A stretch of 64,000 nt of DNA from an uncultured Anaerolineae bacterium (lineage in GTDB: Bacteria; Chloroflexota; Anaerolineae; Promineifilales; Promineifilaceae). Below, in pieces: positions 16,085 through 25,194 of this stretch (its first letter is position 1; the number at the start of each line of letters is the position of its first letter). The stretch is from assembly GCA_937943625.1 (NCBI GenBank), contig CALEAD010000034.1, positions 1 to 64,000 on the forward strand, written 5' to 3'. A model generated the notes under the pieces. It did no database searches and was not told the DNA's origin. It saw nothing but the letters and a program-made list of their open reading frames with translations. Both the position numbers and the translations under genes were made by a program.

Positions 16085-17590
16085 TCAGGGTTGCCAGACG
16101 GGCAGGGCCATGGAGAAAATTGCGCCGCCGCCAGGACGATTTTCTGCCCACACACGGCCGTTATGTGCTTCCACAATCCCCCTGGCAATAGATAGCCCTA
16201 ACCCTGTGCCCCCCACGCCGCCCGTTTGCAGGCGGAAAAACTTGGTGAAAATTTGCTCTAGCTCTTCTGGGGGAATGCCTGGCCCGCGATCTTTGACCGC
16301 CAGGATGACCACTTGCCCAGACTGGTAGGCCTCGATTTCCACGATCTCTTCCGCCGGCGCATACTTCAGCGCGTTGTCTACCAGATTCATCAGTGCCTGC
16401 ACGATCAGGGCAAAGTCTATGTCTATTGGCGGCAGCTCGTCCGGCACGCGGCGCTTCACCAGACGACCGCGTAGCCGGTTAGGCATTTGCGCCAGGGTAG
16501 CGCCAACCAGGTCTTGTACGTCACAGGGCTGGCGCACCACTTTAATGCTGCCAGATTCCAGGCGTGTCATGTCCAACAGGTTGCCCACCAGGTGATTCAG
16601 GCGCAGCGCTTCTTCCCAGGCCGTTTGCGTCAATTCTCGCCGCGCCGACTCGCTGAGCAGTTCGGCATCATCTAGCAGGCTGCTCAGCGCGCCGGTAATA
16701 GCCGCCAGGGGTGTGCGCAGATCATGAGAGATGGCGTTGAGCAGGGTGGTGTGCAGCTTTTCCGTCTCTTCGAGCAGGCGCACCTGACGTGCGCGTTCGG
16801 CCAGGGCGGCTTTTTCTAGCGCCAGGGCAACCTGGCTGGCGATGGAGGTGAGAAAATGATGCTGTTCGCTATTCAGGCTGCTGCCGCTTTTCCCCTGGGT
16901 AATAACCAGGATGCCGATGCGTTGGCTGACGGTGTTTAGCAGCAGATAATCGGTTGTGTCATCGTGCAGGCTGTCTGTGGCTGCTTCTTGCTGAAAATAG
17001 GATTGAGCCAGGGTGAGTACAGCGGGCGTAGCGGCAAAGTGGGCGCTGCTGGCTTGCAATGTGATTGCCTGGCTTTTCCCATCAGGCAGATAAAGGGCGG
17101 CGGGGCGCTGCAAGATGGCGTAGATATGGTCAACGGCCGCCTGGCCAATTTCCTCCTGGTTAGCTGCCAGAGCCAGCTTTCGGCTCAGTTCAAAAAGAGC
17201 GGTTGTCTGTTCGGCGCGCCGCTGGGCCGTTTGCTCGTGCGCCCGCGCGCGCACTGCCAGCGTGCTAATCACCAGGCTGACGGCCAACAAACCGGCAAAA
17301 GTTAGCAAATACTCGGCATCGGCAATGCCCAGGGTGTAGTAAGGGGGCACAAACACGGCGTCGAAAGCTATCAGGCTGAGCAGGGAGGCAACAATAGAAG
17401 GCCAACGCCCATAGCGCGTTGCTGCCAACACAACGGCTACCAGGTACAGCATCACCAGATTGGCCGGAGCCAGAAACGGCCGTAGCGGTAGCCCGGCCAG
17501 GGTTGCCAGCAAAATCAGTAGGGCGCTGGCGGCATAAGGCGCGTAGCCCACCCATCCCCTTGATACATTCTTTACACCGGTACCTGCCAT
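16085..17590 (-). CDS. KdpD-like membrane sensor kinase lacking the KdpD/USP sensor domains
   Basis: A 501-residue inner-membrane histidine kinase. Residues ~15-125 form the four-helix DUF4118 transmembrane block typical of KdpD (LLILLATLAGLPLRPFLAP, then VPPYYTLGIADAEYLLTFAG), followed by a GAF-like domain (~145-280), HisKA with His in NAISHDLRTPLAAITGAL, and HATPase (NLVDNALKYAP, DRGPGIPPEELEQIFTKFFR, GTGLGLSIARGIVEAH). The N-terminal Walker-A KdpD domain and the universal-stress domain of E. coli KdpD are absent, so K+ or turgor sensing, if any, must come from the membrane/GAF part. The ATG at 17590 follows AAAGGA; a GTG 21 bases upstream is less likely. Convergent with the KdpE-like gene and divergent from the KimA-like gene. 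Confidence 0.88.
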   Translation of the reverse strand: MAGTGVKNVSRGWVGYAPYAASALLILLATLAGLPLRPFLAPANLVMLYLVAVVLAATRYGRWPSIVASLLSLIAFDAVFVPPYYTLGIADAEYLLTFAGLLAVSLVISTLAVRARAHEQTAQRRAEQTTALFELSRKLALAANQEEIGQAAVDHIYAILQRPAALYLPDGKSQAITLQASSAHFAATPAVLTLAQSYFQQEAATDSLHDDTTDYLLLNTVSQRIGILVITQGKSGSSLNSEQHHFLTSIASQVALALEKAALAERARQVRLLEETEKLHTTLLNAISHDLRTPLAAITGALSSLLDDAELLSESARRELTQTAWEEALRLNHLVGNLLDMTRLESGSIKVVRQPCDVQDLVGATLAQMPNRLRGRLVKRRVPDELPPIDIDFALIVQALMNLVDNALKYAPAEEIVEIEAYQSGQVVILAVKDRGPGIPPEELEQIFTKFFRLQTGGVGGTGLGLSIARGIVEAHNGRVWAENRPGGGAIFSMALPVWQP

Positions 17591-17697
17591 CTTGATCCTT
17601 TCTTGACTCACAATTTGCTATAGTTTGGCGCAAATAATGACGCCTGCGCTGCGGTCGTCCGCGTGAGACGGCCGTGTGCGCTATCTTGGAGAACATT

Positions 17698-19686
17698 ATG
17701 GCCATCCCTGACATCAAACGCACCCTCATTGGTGCGCCCTTCCCCACCAGCCGCGAAGTCCACGAACGACTAGACAAAGTGCGCGGTCTGGCGATATTTG
17801 CCTCAGACCCTATCAGCAGCAACGCCTACGCCACCGAAGCCATCATGAGCGTGCTGATCCTGCTTGGCAGTAATGCCCTGGCGATGACCCTACCACTGGC
17901 AACGGCCGTTGCCATTCTGGTTCTCATGGTCGTCTTCAGCTACATCCAAACCATTCTACACTATCCCGAAGGGGGAGGCTCCTACACCGTTACCAAAGAC
18001 AACCTGGGTAAATACCCTTCCTTGCTGGCAGGTGCGGCGCTGCTGATAGATTACGTCCTTACCGTTTCCGTTTCCGTTTCCGCAGGTGTGCGCGCTGTCA
18101 CTTCGGCCGTGCCAGAGCTTTACGACTACCGCGTGATCATTGCCTTGCTGGCCATTTCACTCATTACCTGGATCAATTTGCGCGGCATGCGTGAAAGCGG
18201 CTCCATCTTTGCTGTGCCCACCTACGCTTTTATCGTTGGTGTTCTCCTGACCATTGGCCTGGGTTTGCTGCGCGCTGCCGGGCTGTTTGGCCTGGCGCCA
18301 TTGCCCTCCTTTGCCGAAACGGTACCGCCCACCCTTTCCCTCACCGGTTTTGCTTACGTCTGGCTGCTGTTGCGCGCTTTTGCCGGCGGCTGCACGGCGC
18401 TTACCGGCATTGAAGCAATTAGCGATGGCGTAAAAGCATTTAAGCCGCCCGAATCGAAAAACGCAGCTAAAACCATGGTTGCTATGGGCATTGTCGCCAT
18501 GTCCCTTTTCATTGGCATTACGTATCTGTCTACCTATATGCACCTGGTACCGGTTGTGCACGGCGAAAGCATTCTCTCACAAATGACGCGACAGGTAGCC
18601 GGTACAGGCTTCTTGTACTACTGGGTGCAAATTTTTACGGCGCTTATTCTCTTTCTCGCAGCCAATACGGGTTATCAAGACTTCCCGCGCCTTAGCTCTT
18701 TTCTGGCAAATGATGGCTTTATGCCCCGCTGGATGCAAAACCGGGGCGACCGCCTGGTTTACAGCTCTGGTATTTTGGTGCTGGCCGTTATTTCCTCACT
18801 CACGGTCATCTTGTTTCGCGCCAATGAAATTGCCATGCTGCCTTTGTATGCCCTGGGCGTCATGCTTAGCTTTACCCTGTCGCAGGCAAGCATGTCTCAC
18901 CTTATGAGTAGAATCGGCCAGCTTCAGGCTGGTGAGACGGCGCAAACTAGCGTTACGCACATTCATTATGAGCGCACCTGGCGCTTGAAAAAGGGGCTAA
19001 ACATCTTAGGTGCGTTCACCACAGGACTGGTCTTCATGATTCTGGCAGCCACCAAATTTATGGATGGCGCCTGGATTGTTCTTGTGGCCGTTCCCTTGCT
19101 GGTTATTCTGTTTGACAGAATCAACAAGCATTACCAGTTGGTGGCGGAAACGCTGAGCACCAAGGGGTTTAAGGAAGAGGAACTGGTAGAGGTGGCTGAT
19201 GTGGTAATCATTCCTCTGGCCGATGTACATCGCGGCACGCTGCGCGCGCTGCAATATGCCAAACGCATTGCCACAGACGTGCGCGCCGTTTGCATTTCCA
19301 CTTCGCCGGAAATGCGCGAGCGTTTCGAGCGGCGTTGGGCGCGTTTCCCCAAGCTAACAGCGGGGGTGAAGCTGGAAATTATTGACTATGATTACCGCGA
19401 TATTCTCACGCCGCTGATTTCTTATATCTGGCACGTTAATCATGAGGAGTTTCCTGGCCTGTTAGTGACCGTCGTAATTCCGGAATTCGTGCCGGCAGAA
19501 GCGTTGGACAGGATCTTGCACAATCAGACGGCGAACCTGATGCGTCGTTATCTGCGCGCGCAAGAAGACGTGATCGTCATTGACGTGCCGTACCACATTC
19601 CCAGCGTGGCGGCGGTGCAGCAGACCCATAAAGGGCGACCGGCCGAGAGGACGGAAGCTGTGGTGAAGCCGGCAAAAGCGGTGTAG
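17698..19686 (+). CDS. KimA-like APC-family potassium importer
   Basis: A 662-residue membrane protein: about 12 APC-fold helices followed by a ~170-residue cytoplasmic domain. It matches Bacillus KimA (YdaO) across its length: FASDPISSNAYATEAI, YPEGGGSYTVTKDNLGKYP, DYVLTVSVSVSAGVRAVTSA, GGCTALTGIEAIS, AANTGYQDFPRLSSFLANDG and a C-terminal domain ending in HNQTANLMRRYL and VIDVPYH. KimA is a high-affinity K+/H+ symporter, whereas many homologues are annotated as amino-acid permeases. The KdpD/E-like pair and two Kef-type antiporters next door favour K+. The ATG at 17698 has GGAG 7 bases upstream; the in-frame GTG 24 bases earlier is rejected. Confidence 0.85.
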   Translation: MAIPDIKRTLIGAPFPTSREVHERLDKVRGLAIFASDPISSNAYATEAIMSVLILLGSNALAMTLPLATAVAILVLMVVFSYIQTILHYPEGGGSYTVTKDNLGKYPSLLAGAALLIDYVLTVSVSVSAGVRAVTSAVPELYDYRVIIALLAISLITWINLRGMRESGSIFAVPTYAFIVGVLLTIGLGLLRAAGLFGLAPLPSFAETVPPTLSLTGFAYVWLLLRAFAGGCTALTGIEAISDGVKAFKPPESKNAAKTMVAMGIVAMSLFIGITYLSTYMHLVPVVHGESILSQMTRQVAGTGFLYYWVQIFTALILFLAANTGYQDFPRLSSFLANDGFMPRWMQNRGDRLVYSSGILVLAVISSLTVILFRANEIAMLPLYALGVMLSFTLSQASMSHLMSRIGQLQAGETAQTSVTHIHYERTWRLKKGLNILGAFTTGLVFMILAATKFMDGAWIVLVAVPLLVILFDRINKHYQLVAETLSTKGFKEEELVEVADVVIIPLADVHRGTLRALQYAKRIATDVRAVCISTSPEMRERFERRWARFPKLTAGVKLEIIDYDYRDILTPLISYIWHVNHEEFPGLLVTVVIPEFVPAEALDRILHNQTANLMRRYLRAQEDVIVIDVPYHIPSVAAVQQTHKGRPAERTEAVVKPAKAV

Positions 19687-19774
19687 CAAATGTGGCCGGT
19701 ATCCCCACAAAGAGTGTAACTGCACATCCTGGCCAGAGGTGGCACGGTCAGAGACCGGTCATTACAAGTGTGAT

Positions 19775-19805
19775 TAGCTCAGGTCACTGACCTGGGCTAT
19801 TTTTT
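19775..19805 (+). terminator. Terminator downstream of the KimA-like gene
   Basis: An 11-bp stem TAGCTCAGGTC/GACCTGGGCTA (one G-U) with a 3-base loop and then a T run. The hairpin overlaps the last codons of the convergent antiporter gene (stop at 19784-19786). The T run serves only plus-strand transcription. Confidence 0.75.
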
Positions 19806-21349
19806 ACGGCCGTACTGCGAAACCAGGCCATAAACTCGTCAGCGGCGGCATAAGATTCCAGCACCGCTTTGCCGCCCAGCCGCTCGATGCGCCTGGCCAC
19901 CTGGGGGTCAAACAGGGCAATGAGCACGGGAACGCGGGATAGATAGGCCAGGAAGGCGTCGTTGTTGGCCAGGCGCTTGATGGTAGACACGATAACCCTG
20001 GCATGGGGCGCGCCCGCCGCCTCCAGTACGCGCGGATTGCCCGCATCCCCAAGCACGGCCGTTACGCCAGGCTCGCGTATCTGCGCCACCACACCCGGAT
20101 CATCATCTACCACGACGACCGTTTCTCCCTGGGATAGCAGCCAGGCCAGCAACGGCCGTCCGCGTTCGCCACACCCCAGCAGCAGCACAAAGTCGGACGG
20201 CAAATCAGGCACAGTCAGTTGGTCATGCCGCGCCAGCCAGTGCAACAGCCGAATTGTCACCTGGTCAGCAGCCAGGATGGGTGTGGCAATCATCGTCAGC
20301 ACTGTCGTCAGCGCCAGAATACTTAACAGGCCCTCATTTAGATGCCCTTGCTGGGTGCCGATCAGGGCCACTACTAAAGAAAACTCGCTGGTTTGCGCCA
20401 GAAGAAAGCCACTTTCCAGGGCTGAGCGGGTGGTCACGCCGGCGCCGCGCGCGATCAGGGTGACGAGCACAGGCGTCAGCGTGAGAACCAGGGTCGCCAG
20501 GATAAAAGCGAGCAGCAGTTCGCTCCAGCCAGGCCAGATGAGCAGCGCCCCCAGCGTGACAAAGAAAATTGCCTGGAAGAAGTCGGTGAGCGAGGCTAAC
20601 TGGCCGCGCAGAATGCCGCTGACGGGAAAGGCGGATAGGGCAACCCCGGCCAGGAAAGCGCCAATGACAATAGGAACCTGAATCAGCGTGGCTGCACCCA
20701 TAAAGAGGAATAATCCTGCCAGGGCGACCAGCAGCTTTTCCTCCTCGTCTAGGTCAAAGCGCAGTAACAGCCACGGTGTTGCCCAGCGCAGGCAAAGGTA
20801 GGCCAGCAGCATTAGGCCGAGTGTGCCGTTGACGCTAACCAGAACGGCCGTAATCCCTCCCCCAATTGCGCTCAACGCCGCAATCGCCAGCATGATCAAC
20901 CCATCTTGCAGCAGCAGCACCCCCACTACCAGGCGGCCAAACGGCTCGAATAACTGTTGTCGCTGCTTGAGCAGGCGAATCACCACCAGGGTGGAGCTGG
21001 CCGCCAGCGCCAACGCCACGTAAAGTGCCGTCAACCAGTCCAGCCCCCAAAGCCGTGAAAAGCTCAGGCCAATCAAAACGAAAGCGACAAATTGACCCAG
21101 GCCTACGCGAATAGCGGCCGTTTGCTGTTTGCCTATGCGCCTGGGGTTCATTTCTGCGCCGGCGCTAAAGACGAGAAAGGCCAGCCCCAGCAGTAGCGCC
21201 TCCTGGAACAGCGAACCATTATCTACCAGACCCAGAGCCGAGAGGATAACGCCGCTCAATACCCAAAATGGCACGCCCGGCAGTTTCAGCCATTTGGCGA
21301 CCCCCATAGCCAGGGCCGCAGCAGTGAGAATGGTAACAACGACGCTCAT
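19784..21349 (-). CDS. CPA2-family cation/proton antiporter with TrkA-N-like domain
   Basis: A 521-residue membrane protein: about 12 helices (1-~375; e.g. LKLPGVPFWVLSGVILSALG, AALALAASSTLVVIRLLKQR, PIVIGAFLAGVALSAFPVS, LAQTSEFSLVVALIGTQQG) and a C-terminal Rossmann domain (VLLLGCGERGRPLLAWLL) as in Kef K+ efflux systems. The nucleotide-binding glycine motif is GCGERG. The start is the ATG whose first bases overlap the TGA of the upstream antiporter gene (ATGA, 21346-21349), so the two are translationally coupled. An upstream in-frame start inside the neighbour is rejected. Probable K+/H+ or Na+/H+ exchange; ion not determinable. Confidence 0.88.
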   Translation of the reverse strand: MSVVVTILTAAALAMGVAKWLKLPGVPFWVLSGVILSALGLVDNGSLFQEALLLGLAFLVFSAGAEMNPRRIGKQQTAAIRVGLGQFVAFVLIGLSFSRLWGLDWLTALYVALALAASSTLVVIRLLKQRQQLFEPFGRLVVGVLLLQDGLIMLAIAALSAIGGGITAVLVSVNGTLGLMLLAYLCLRWATPWLLLRFDLDEEEKLLVALAGLFLFMGAATLIQVPIVIGAFLAGVALSAFPVSGILRGQLASLTDFFQAIFFVTLGALLIWPGWSELLLAFILATLVLTLTPVLVTLIARGAGVTTRSALESGFLLAQTSEFSLVVALIGTQQGHLNEGLLSILALTTVLTMIATPILAADQVTIRLLHWLARHDQLTVPDLPSDFVLLLGCGERGRPLLAWLLSQGETVVVVDDDPGVVAQIREPGVTAVLGDAGNPRVLEAAGAPHARVIVSTIKRLANNDAFLAYLSRVPVLIALFDPQVARRIERLGGKAVLESYAAADEFMAWFRSTAVKNSPGQ

Positions 21350-22998
21350 AATCCCTCCCGACGTAGGCTTGCTACTACGGCTTCGGCCTCTTTCACCCAT
21401 GACTTTTTGGGGTCAATCAGATACGCCACGCCAAGCTGTTCCAGGTCAGCAATAACTGATTCGTCAAAAGCGTGGATGGCAGCCGGCACGCCTGCCTGAC
21501 GGCAGCGGTAGGCCAGCAGGTTATTGCTGTCTTCAATGTGTAAAGTGGAAACGGCCAGTTTCGCCTGGCTGAGAAATGCTTCTTCTGCCACAGCCGGATA
21601 GTCCATGTTGCCAACCAGTGTCAGACAGGGTAGTCTGGCCAGCTTGTGCACATCGCTGTCTACGGCTAACACGATCTCACCCTGCTCATGAAGCAACGTG
21701 GCAATCCGACGCCCCATGGCGTTCATGCCCAGCACGATAATGTGCCCTTGCAGGGTATTTGTTGTTTCTGGCTCTTCATACTGGGCAGCGCGAAACGGCC
21801 GTAGCCAGCCCCAGCGCCGCACCCATTCATACAGACGCTCGCTGTACAGAATCATGTAAGCGCTTACGGCAATCGTAATCAGGCCAATGACCGTAATCAG
21901 CGACAGAATTGCCTCGTCAATCAGGCCCGCACTCAGCCCCACGGCGGCAAAAATGAAAGAAAATTCGCTGATTTGTGCTACCGTGACGCTGGTCATAAAG
22001 GAAGTCCGCTCACTGTACCCCCCGCGCGCAATGATGACCATAAAAATGAAAGGGTTGCCTATCAGTACAAAGAGCGAAAAAATGATGGCCGCTGGCCAGT
22101 AGGCGGTTGCCGCTTCTAGCTCCATCTGCGCCCCAAGCGAAATGAAAAAAATGGCAATGAAGAAGTTCATCAACGGGTGCAACCGCCGCCGCAGATCGTG
22201 GGCAATGGCCAGTTGTGCCAGACTGAGGCCAGCCAGAAAGGCGCCAATTTCTGGCGAGAGGGAGAGCTTCTCCGAAGCGACGACGAAAGCAAAGCACCAG
22301 GTCAGGCTCCAGATGACCGTTGTTTCTGCCGAGGAGGCAGCCCAGGCCATAGGGCGCGCCAGCAGGTAGCGGGAAGCAAATAAGGCAAAAATCAGCATAA
22401 TGCCCATGCCTAGAAAGGAACGGCCGATCCCGCCAGCGAGGCTGCTGAAGGTGGCACTTTGTGGGTCCCCCAGCCCGGTGAGAAAAGTGAGTACCACAAC
22501 TACCACCAGGTCTTGCACAAGAAAAATGCCAACGGCAATACGGCCGTATAGCTTATGCAGGTGCTTCTTTTGGTCCAGCAGCTTCACCACGACCACAGTG
22601 CTGCTAAAAGTCAGCGCTGTAGCAAGAAAAACCGCTTCCATCGTGTTAAAGCCCAACAGCAGCGTCAAGACAAAGCCGATAGCGGCGGTAAAGATCACCT
22701 GACCAATACCGGCGGCAACCGCCACCTTACCGACGGCGCGAATCTTGTCCAGGCTTAGCTCCAGACCGACCAGAAAGAGTAACAGCACAATGCCCATTTC
22801 CGCAATCACGGCAACGCCTGAGTAGCTATTGCCATGTCCTGCCACAGGCGCAAGCAGATTCAGCCCCACGGGCCCTAGCAGCAAACCGGTGATGATGTAC
22901 GTAACAATGCCGGGAATGCGCAGACAGCGTGCCAACAGCATCATGCCAGTGGCCACCACAATCATGATTCCTGTGTGGGTGAGTATCGAATCGTTCAT
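21346..22998 (-). CDS. CPA2/Kef-type potassium/proton antiporter
   Basis: A 550-residue paralogue of the downstream antiporter. About 12-13 helices (CLRIPGIVTYIITGLLLGPV, MGIVLLLFLVGLELSLDKIR, ATALTFSSTVVVVKLLDQKK, LSPEIGAFLAGLSLAQLAIA, AQISEFSFIFAAVGLSAGLI) are followed by a TrkA-N-like domain (IIVLGMNAMGRRIATLLHEQ, AVDSDVHKL). The GLELS and SSTVVVVKLL motifs are typical of KefB/RosB-type proteins. It is the first gene of a two-antiporter operon linked by an ATGA overlap; the pair may form a heteromer or serve different ions. Its promoter must lie in 22999-23421. Confidence 0.9.
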   Translation of the reverse strand: MNDSILTHTGIMIVVATGMMLLARCLRIPGIVTYIITGLLLGPVGLNLLAPVAGHGNSYSGVAVIAEMGIVLLLFLVGLELSLDKIRAVGKVAVAAGIGQVIFTAAIGFVLTLLLGFNTMEAVFLATALTFSSTVVVVKLLDQKKHLHKLYGRIAVGIFLVQDLVVVVVLTFLTGLGDPQSATFSSLAGGIGRSFLGMGIMLIFALFASRYLLARPMAWAASSAETTVIWSLTWCFAFVVASEKLSLSPEIGAFLAGLSLAQLAIAHDLRRRLHPLMNFFIAIFFISLGAQMELEAATAYWPAAIIFSLFVLIGNPFIFMVIIARGGYSERTSFMTSVTVAQISEFSFIFAAVGLSAGLIDEAILSLITVIGLITIAVSAYMILYSERLYEWVRRWGWLRPFRAAQYEEPETTNTLQGHIIVLGMNAMGRRIATLLHEQGEIVLAVDSDVHKLARLPCLTLVGNMDYPAVAEEAFLSQAKLAVSTLHIEDSNNLLAYRCRQAGVPAAIHAFDESVIADLEQLGVAYLIDPKKSWVKEAEAVVASLRREGL

Positions 22999-23225
22999 GA
23001 AGAGGTCTTTTTTGTAAAGTGTGAAGCGTTACCTGTAAGCCGTCAATTAAATGCGAATTGCCAATTATGAATTTGGGGCGGGCACAGCATAGCAACTTAT
23101 CTACTGTCATGCAATGAATCAGTTAAAGAGGTTAAGTTGGCATACAGGAAAACCCTTAAATAGCCGGAAAACAGTGGACAAATTGATGGTTTGCTGCTAT
23201 GATCCTTATGCGTTTGGCGAAGAAA

Positions 23226-23376
23226 AATAGCAGGAAAACCTCCTCCCCCTAAACTGGCACGAGAAACGCGACTGGAACAACTTCGCTGAACGAAGGGTGA
23301 TACCACCCCCTCCTGCTATTCGGTACGCACCCGCCCTTTGTCCAGCCGGCTACCCTCCTGGCCGCTGGACAGCTAC
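23226..23376 (+). ncRNA. Candidate structured leader or small RNA before the ABC importer
   Basis: About 150 bases with strong pairing potential and no coding signal. A perfect 10-bp long-range stem AATAGCAGGA (23226-23235)/TCCTGCTATT (23311-23320) encloses small hairpins CTTCG..CGAAG and GGGTG..CACCC. A second domain has TGTCCAGC/GCTGGACA (about 23339-23370). A strong terminator follows at once. I tried TPP, cobalamin, fluoride, guanidine, ZTP, SRP and 6S patterns and none fits. It could be a riboswitch-like attenuator of the importer, or an independent small RNA. Strand assumed from the flanking gene. Confidence 0.4.
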
Positions 23377-23408
23377 AAAAAAAGACCGCCCCACGGGCGG
23401 TCTTTTTT
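23377..23408. terminator. Strong bidirectional terminator/attenuator hairpin
   Basis: Stem AAAAGACCGCCC/GGGCGGTCTTTT with a 3-base loop, flanked by A and T runs on both sides so it can act on either strand. It ends only 17 bases before the permease start, a position typical of attenuators. Confidence 0.85.
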
Positions 23409-23424
23409 ATTATGAGTCAGAGTG

Positions 23425-24306
23425 ATGAAGCGTTTTTTATCTTACCGCAGACAGCTCCACCTGTTTTTGCTGCCTTACTTGTTGGGCAGCATCCTGCTGA
23501 CGCTTCTACCGGCGCTGGCAACAACGGCCGTTGCCTTTACCAGATATAACGCCTTGCAGCCGCCACAGTGGGTAGGGCTGAACAATTTTGCTCGCCTGCT
23601 CGATTCACCAATGGTGCGCATCTCGCTCTATAGCAGCCTGGTGTTTCTGGCGCTGGCCGTGCCGCTGCGCCTGTTTGCCGCGCTGGCGCTGGCGCTGCTG
23701 ATGCAGCAGAAGCGGCGCTTTTTCGGCTTTTATCGCGCTGCCGTCTATCTGCCTACCCTGATCCCAGAAACAGCCTATGCCCTGATCTGGCTGTGGATTT
23801 TTAACCCGCTATACGGGCCGTTGAATCTGGCGCTGGCTTGGCTGGGCTTTCCCACGCCAGCTTGGTTGACCGACCCGCAGGCGGCGCGTTTTGCCATTGT
23901 GCTGATGCTGCTGCTGCAAATTGGCGAAGGATTTGTGGTGCTGTTGGCCGGTTTGCAGCAAATTCCGCGTGCGGTGTACGAGGCAGCGCACGTAGATGGC
24001 GCTGATGGCTGGCGCAGCTTTTTTTACATTACGCTGCCGCTGCTGACTCCCTGGCTGCTGCTGCTGACTTTCCGTGACCTGATTATGAGTCTGCAAAACA
24101 GCTTTACGCCTACGTTTGTGCTGACCTATGGTGGGCCGTATTACGCGACGACGTTTGTGCCGCTGCTGGTGTATGAGGTGGGCTTTGACCTGTTTGATTT
24201 TGGTCTGGCGGCAGCGATTTTAGTAGTGCTGTATCTCTTTTTGCTGTTGCTTATTTTGGGAACACTGAGCTCGGCACGGGAGGTGATGGGACTGTATGAG
24301 GAATAG
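23425..24306 (+). CDS. ABC transporter permease, MalF/UgpA-like
   Basis: A 293-residue inner-membrane permease with six helices. The EAA loop that contacts the ATPase is readable as YEAAHVDGADGWRSFFYITLPLLTP. The N-terminal helix and NFARLLDSPMVRISLYSSLV fit the carbohydrate-uptake-1 (CUT1) class. It is the first gene of an importer operon: it overlaps the second permease by 11 bases, and the binding protein and a hydantoinase follow. No ATPase gene is present, so a shared MsmX/UgpC-type ATPase elsewhere is needed. An in-frame GTG lies immediately before the ATG. The terminator-like hairpin just upstream suggests attenuation. Confidence 0.88.
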   Translation: MKRFLSYRRQLHLFLLPYLLGSILLTLLPALATTAVAFTRYNALQPPQWVGLNNFARLLDSPMVRISLYSSLVFLALAVPLRLFAALALALLMQQKRRFFGFYRAAVYLPTLIPETAYALIWLWIFNPLYGPLNLALAWLGFPTPAWLTDPQAARFAIVLMLLLQIGEGFVVLLAGLQQIPRAVYEAAHVDGADGWRSFFYITLPLLTPWLLLLTFRDLIMSLQNSFTPTFVLTYGGPYYATTFVPLLVYEVGFDLFDFGLAAAILVVLYLFLLLLILGTLSSAREVMGLYEE

Positions 24307-25125
24307 CAGGCTGAAAACGGCCGTTCTCTATTTGCTGGGTGGCCTGGTAACGGCCGTATTTCTGCTGCCGCTGGTCTGGGCGACAGGCATTTCCCTGCGC
24401 GCGCCGGGTATTCCGCCGGCTGGGGGGGGGGGGTAGCACGGCCGAACTTTGCCAATTATGTGGCTATCTTTGAACTGCTGCCATTTGCGCGCTATTTGCT
24501 CAATTCGCTGCTGGTGGTGGCAACGGCCGTTCCCCTCACCTTGCTCAGCGCTTCCCTGGCCGGTTTCAGTCTGGCGCAGCTCCCCGCGCGTCCCCAGCGC
24601 CGCCTCTTCATCTTTAGTGTGGCGCTGCTACTCGTCCCCAGCGCCTCCGTCTGGCTCTTTCGCTTCCAAATTTTGCGCTGGCTGGGGCTGCTAGACAGCC
24701 TGTGGGCACTGATTTTGCCCGCCTTTGCTGCCAGCAGTCCTTTGTTTGTGCTACTTTACTATTGGGCCTGCCGCCAGGTTCCTGCCGAGTTGTTTGAAGC
24801 GGCGCGACTGGATGGCGCAAATGCATTGGCCATCTGGCGGCGCGTGGCGTTGCCGCTGGCACGCCCGACCAGCGTTGCCGTTACTGTGCTCACTTTCGTG
24901 ATGTATTGGAGCGATTTTGTGGGTCCAGTACTGTACATCTACCGTCCGGCGCGTTACACTTTGCCCGTTGGCTTGCAAATTCTTAACCAGTTAGATAGCA
25001 CCAACTGGCCGTTGCTAATGGCCGGGGCGGTATTCATGACAGCGCCCGTGCTGCTGTTGTTTTTCTGGTTGCAGCGTCAGTTTTTGCATGAGTTGTCTCT
25101 GGCGAATTTGCTGGATAAAAATTAA
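24296..25125 (+). CDS. ABC transporter permease, MalG-like, interrupted by a poly-G frameshift
   Basis: Second CUT1 permease. The first part (ATG 24296: RNSRLKTAVLYLLGGLVTAV, LPLVWATGISLRAP) ends at a TAG (24434-24436) directly after a run of 12 G (24422-24433). The rest continues one frame over as ARPNFANYVAIFELLPFARY and runs to 25125 with a normal EAA loop (FEAARLDGANALAIWRRVAL). Thirteen G, or ten, would join the two into a ~276-residue MalG-like protein of usual length. The open frame that can start alone is 24460-25125, which would lack the first membrane helix. Either the tract was misread, or it is a slippage/phase-variable site, or the gene is newly broken. The rest of the protein shows no decay. 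Confidence 0.82.
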
Positions 25126-25127
25126 AG

Positions 25128-25150
25128 CGTGCCGCGCGGAGCGTGGCACG
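25128..25150 (+). promoter_or_regulatory. Intercistronic hairpin after the second permease
   Basis: Six-bp stem CGTGCC/GGCACG with a GC-rich loop directly after the permease stop and no T run. It is probably an mRNA-stabilising or processing hairpin separating permease from binding-protein expression. Confidence 0.4.
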
Positions 25151-25194
25151 TGCAGGCCCGGTGGGGTTCAAATCATCTTGACCCATTTGCCCAC

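Noticed and set aside
23226-23376. Known riboswitch, SRP RNA, 6S RNA or RNase P RNA
   Set aside because: None of the conserved core sequences I know for these classes is present, so it is left as an unassigned candidate.
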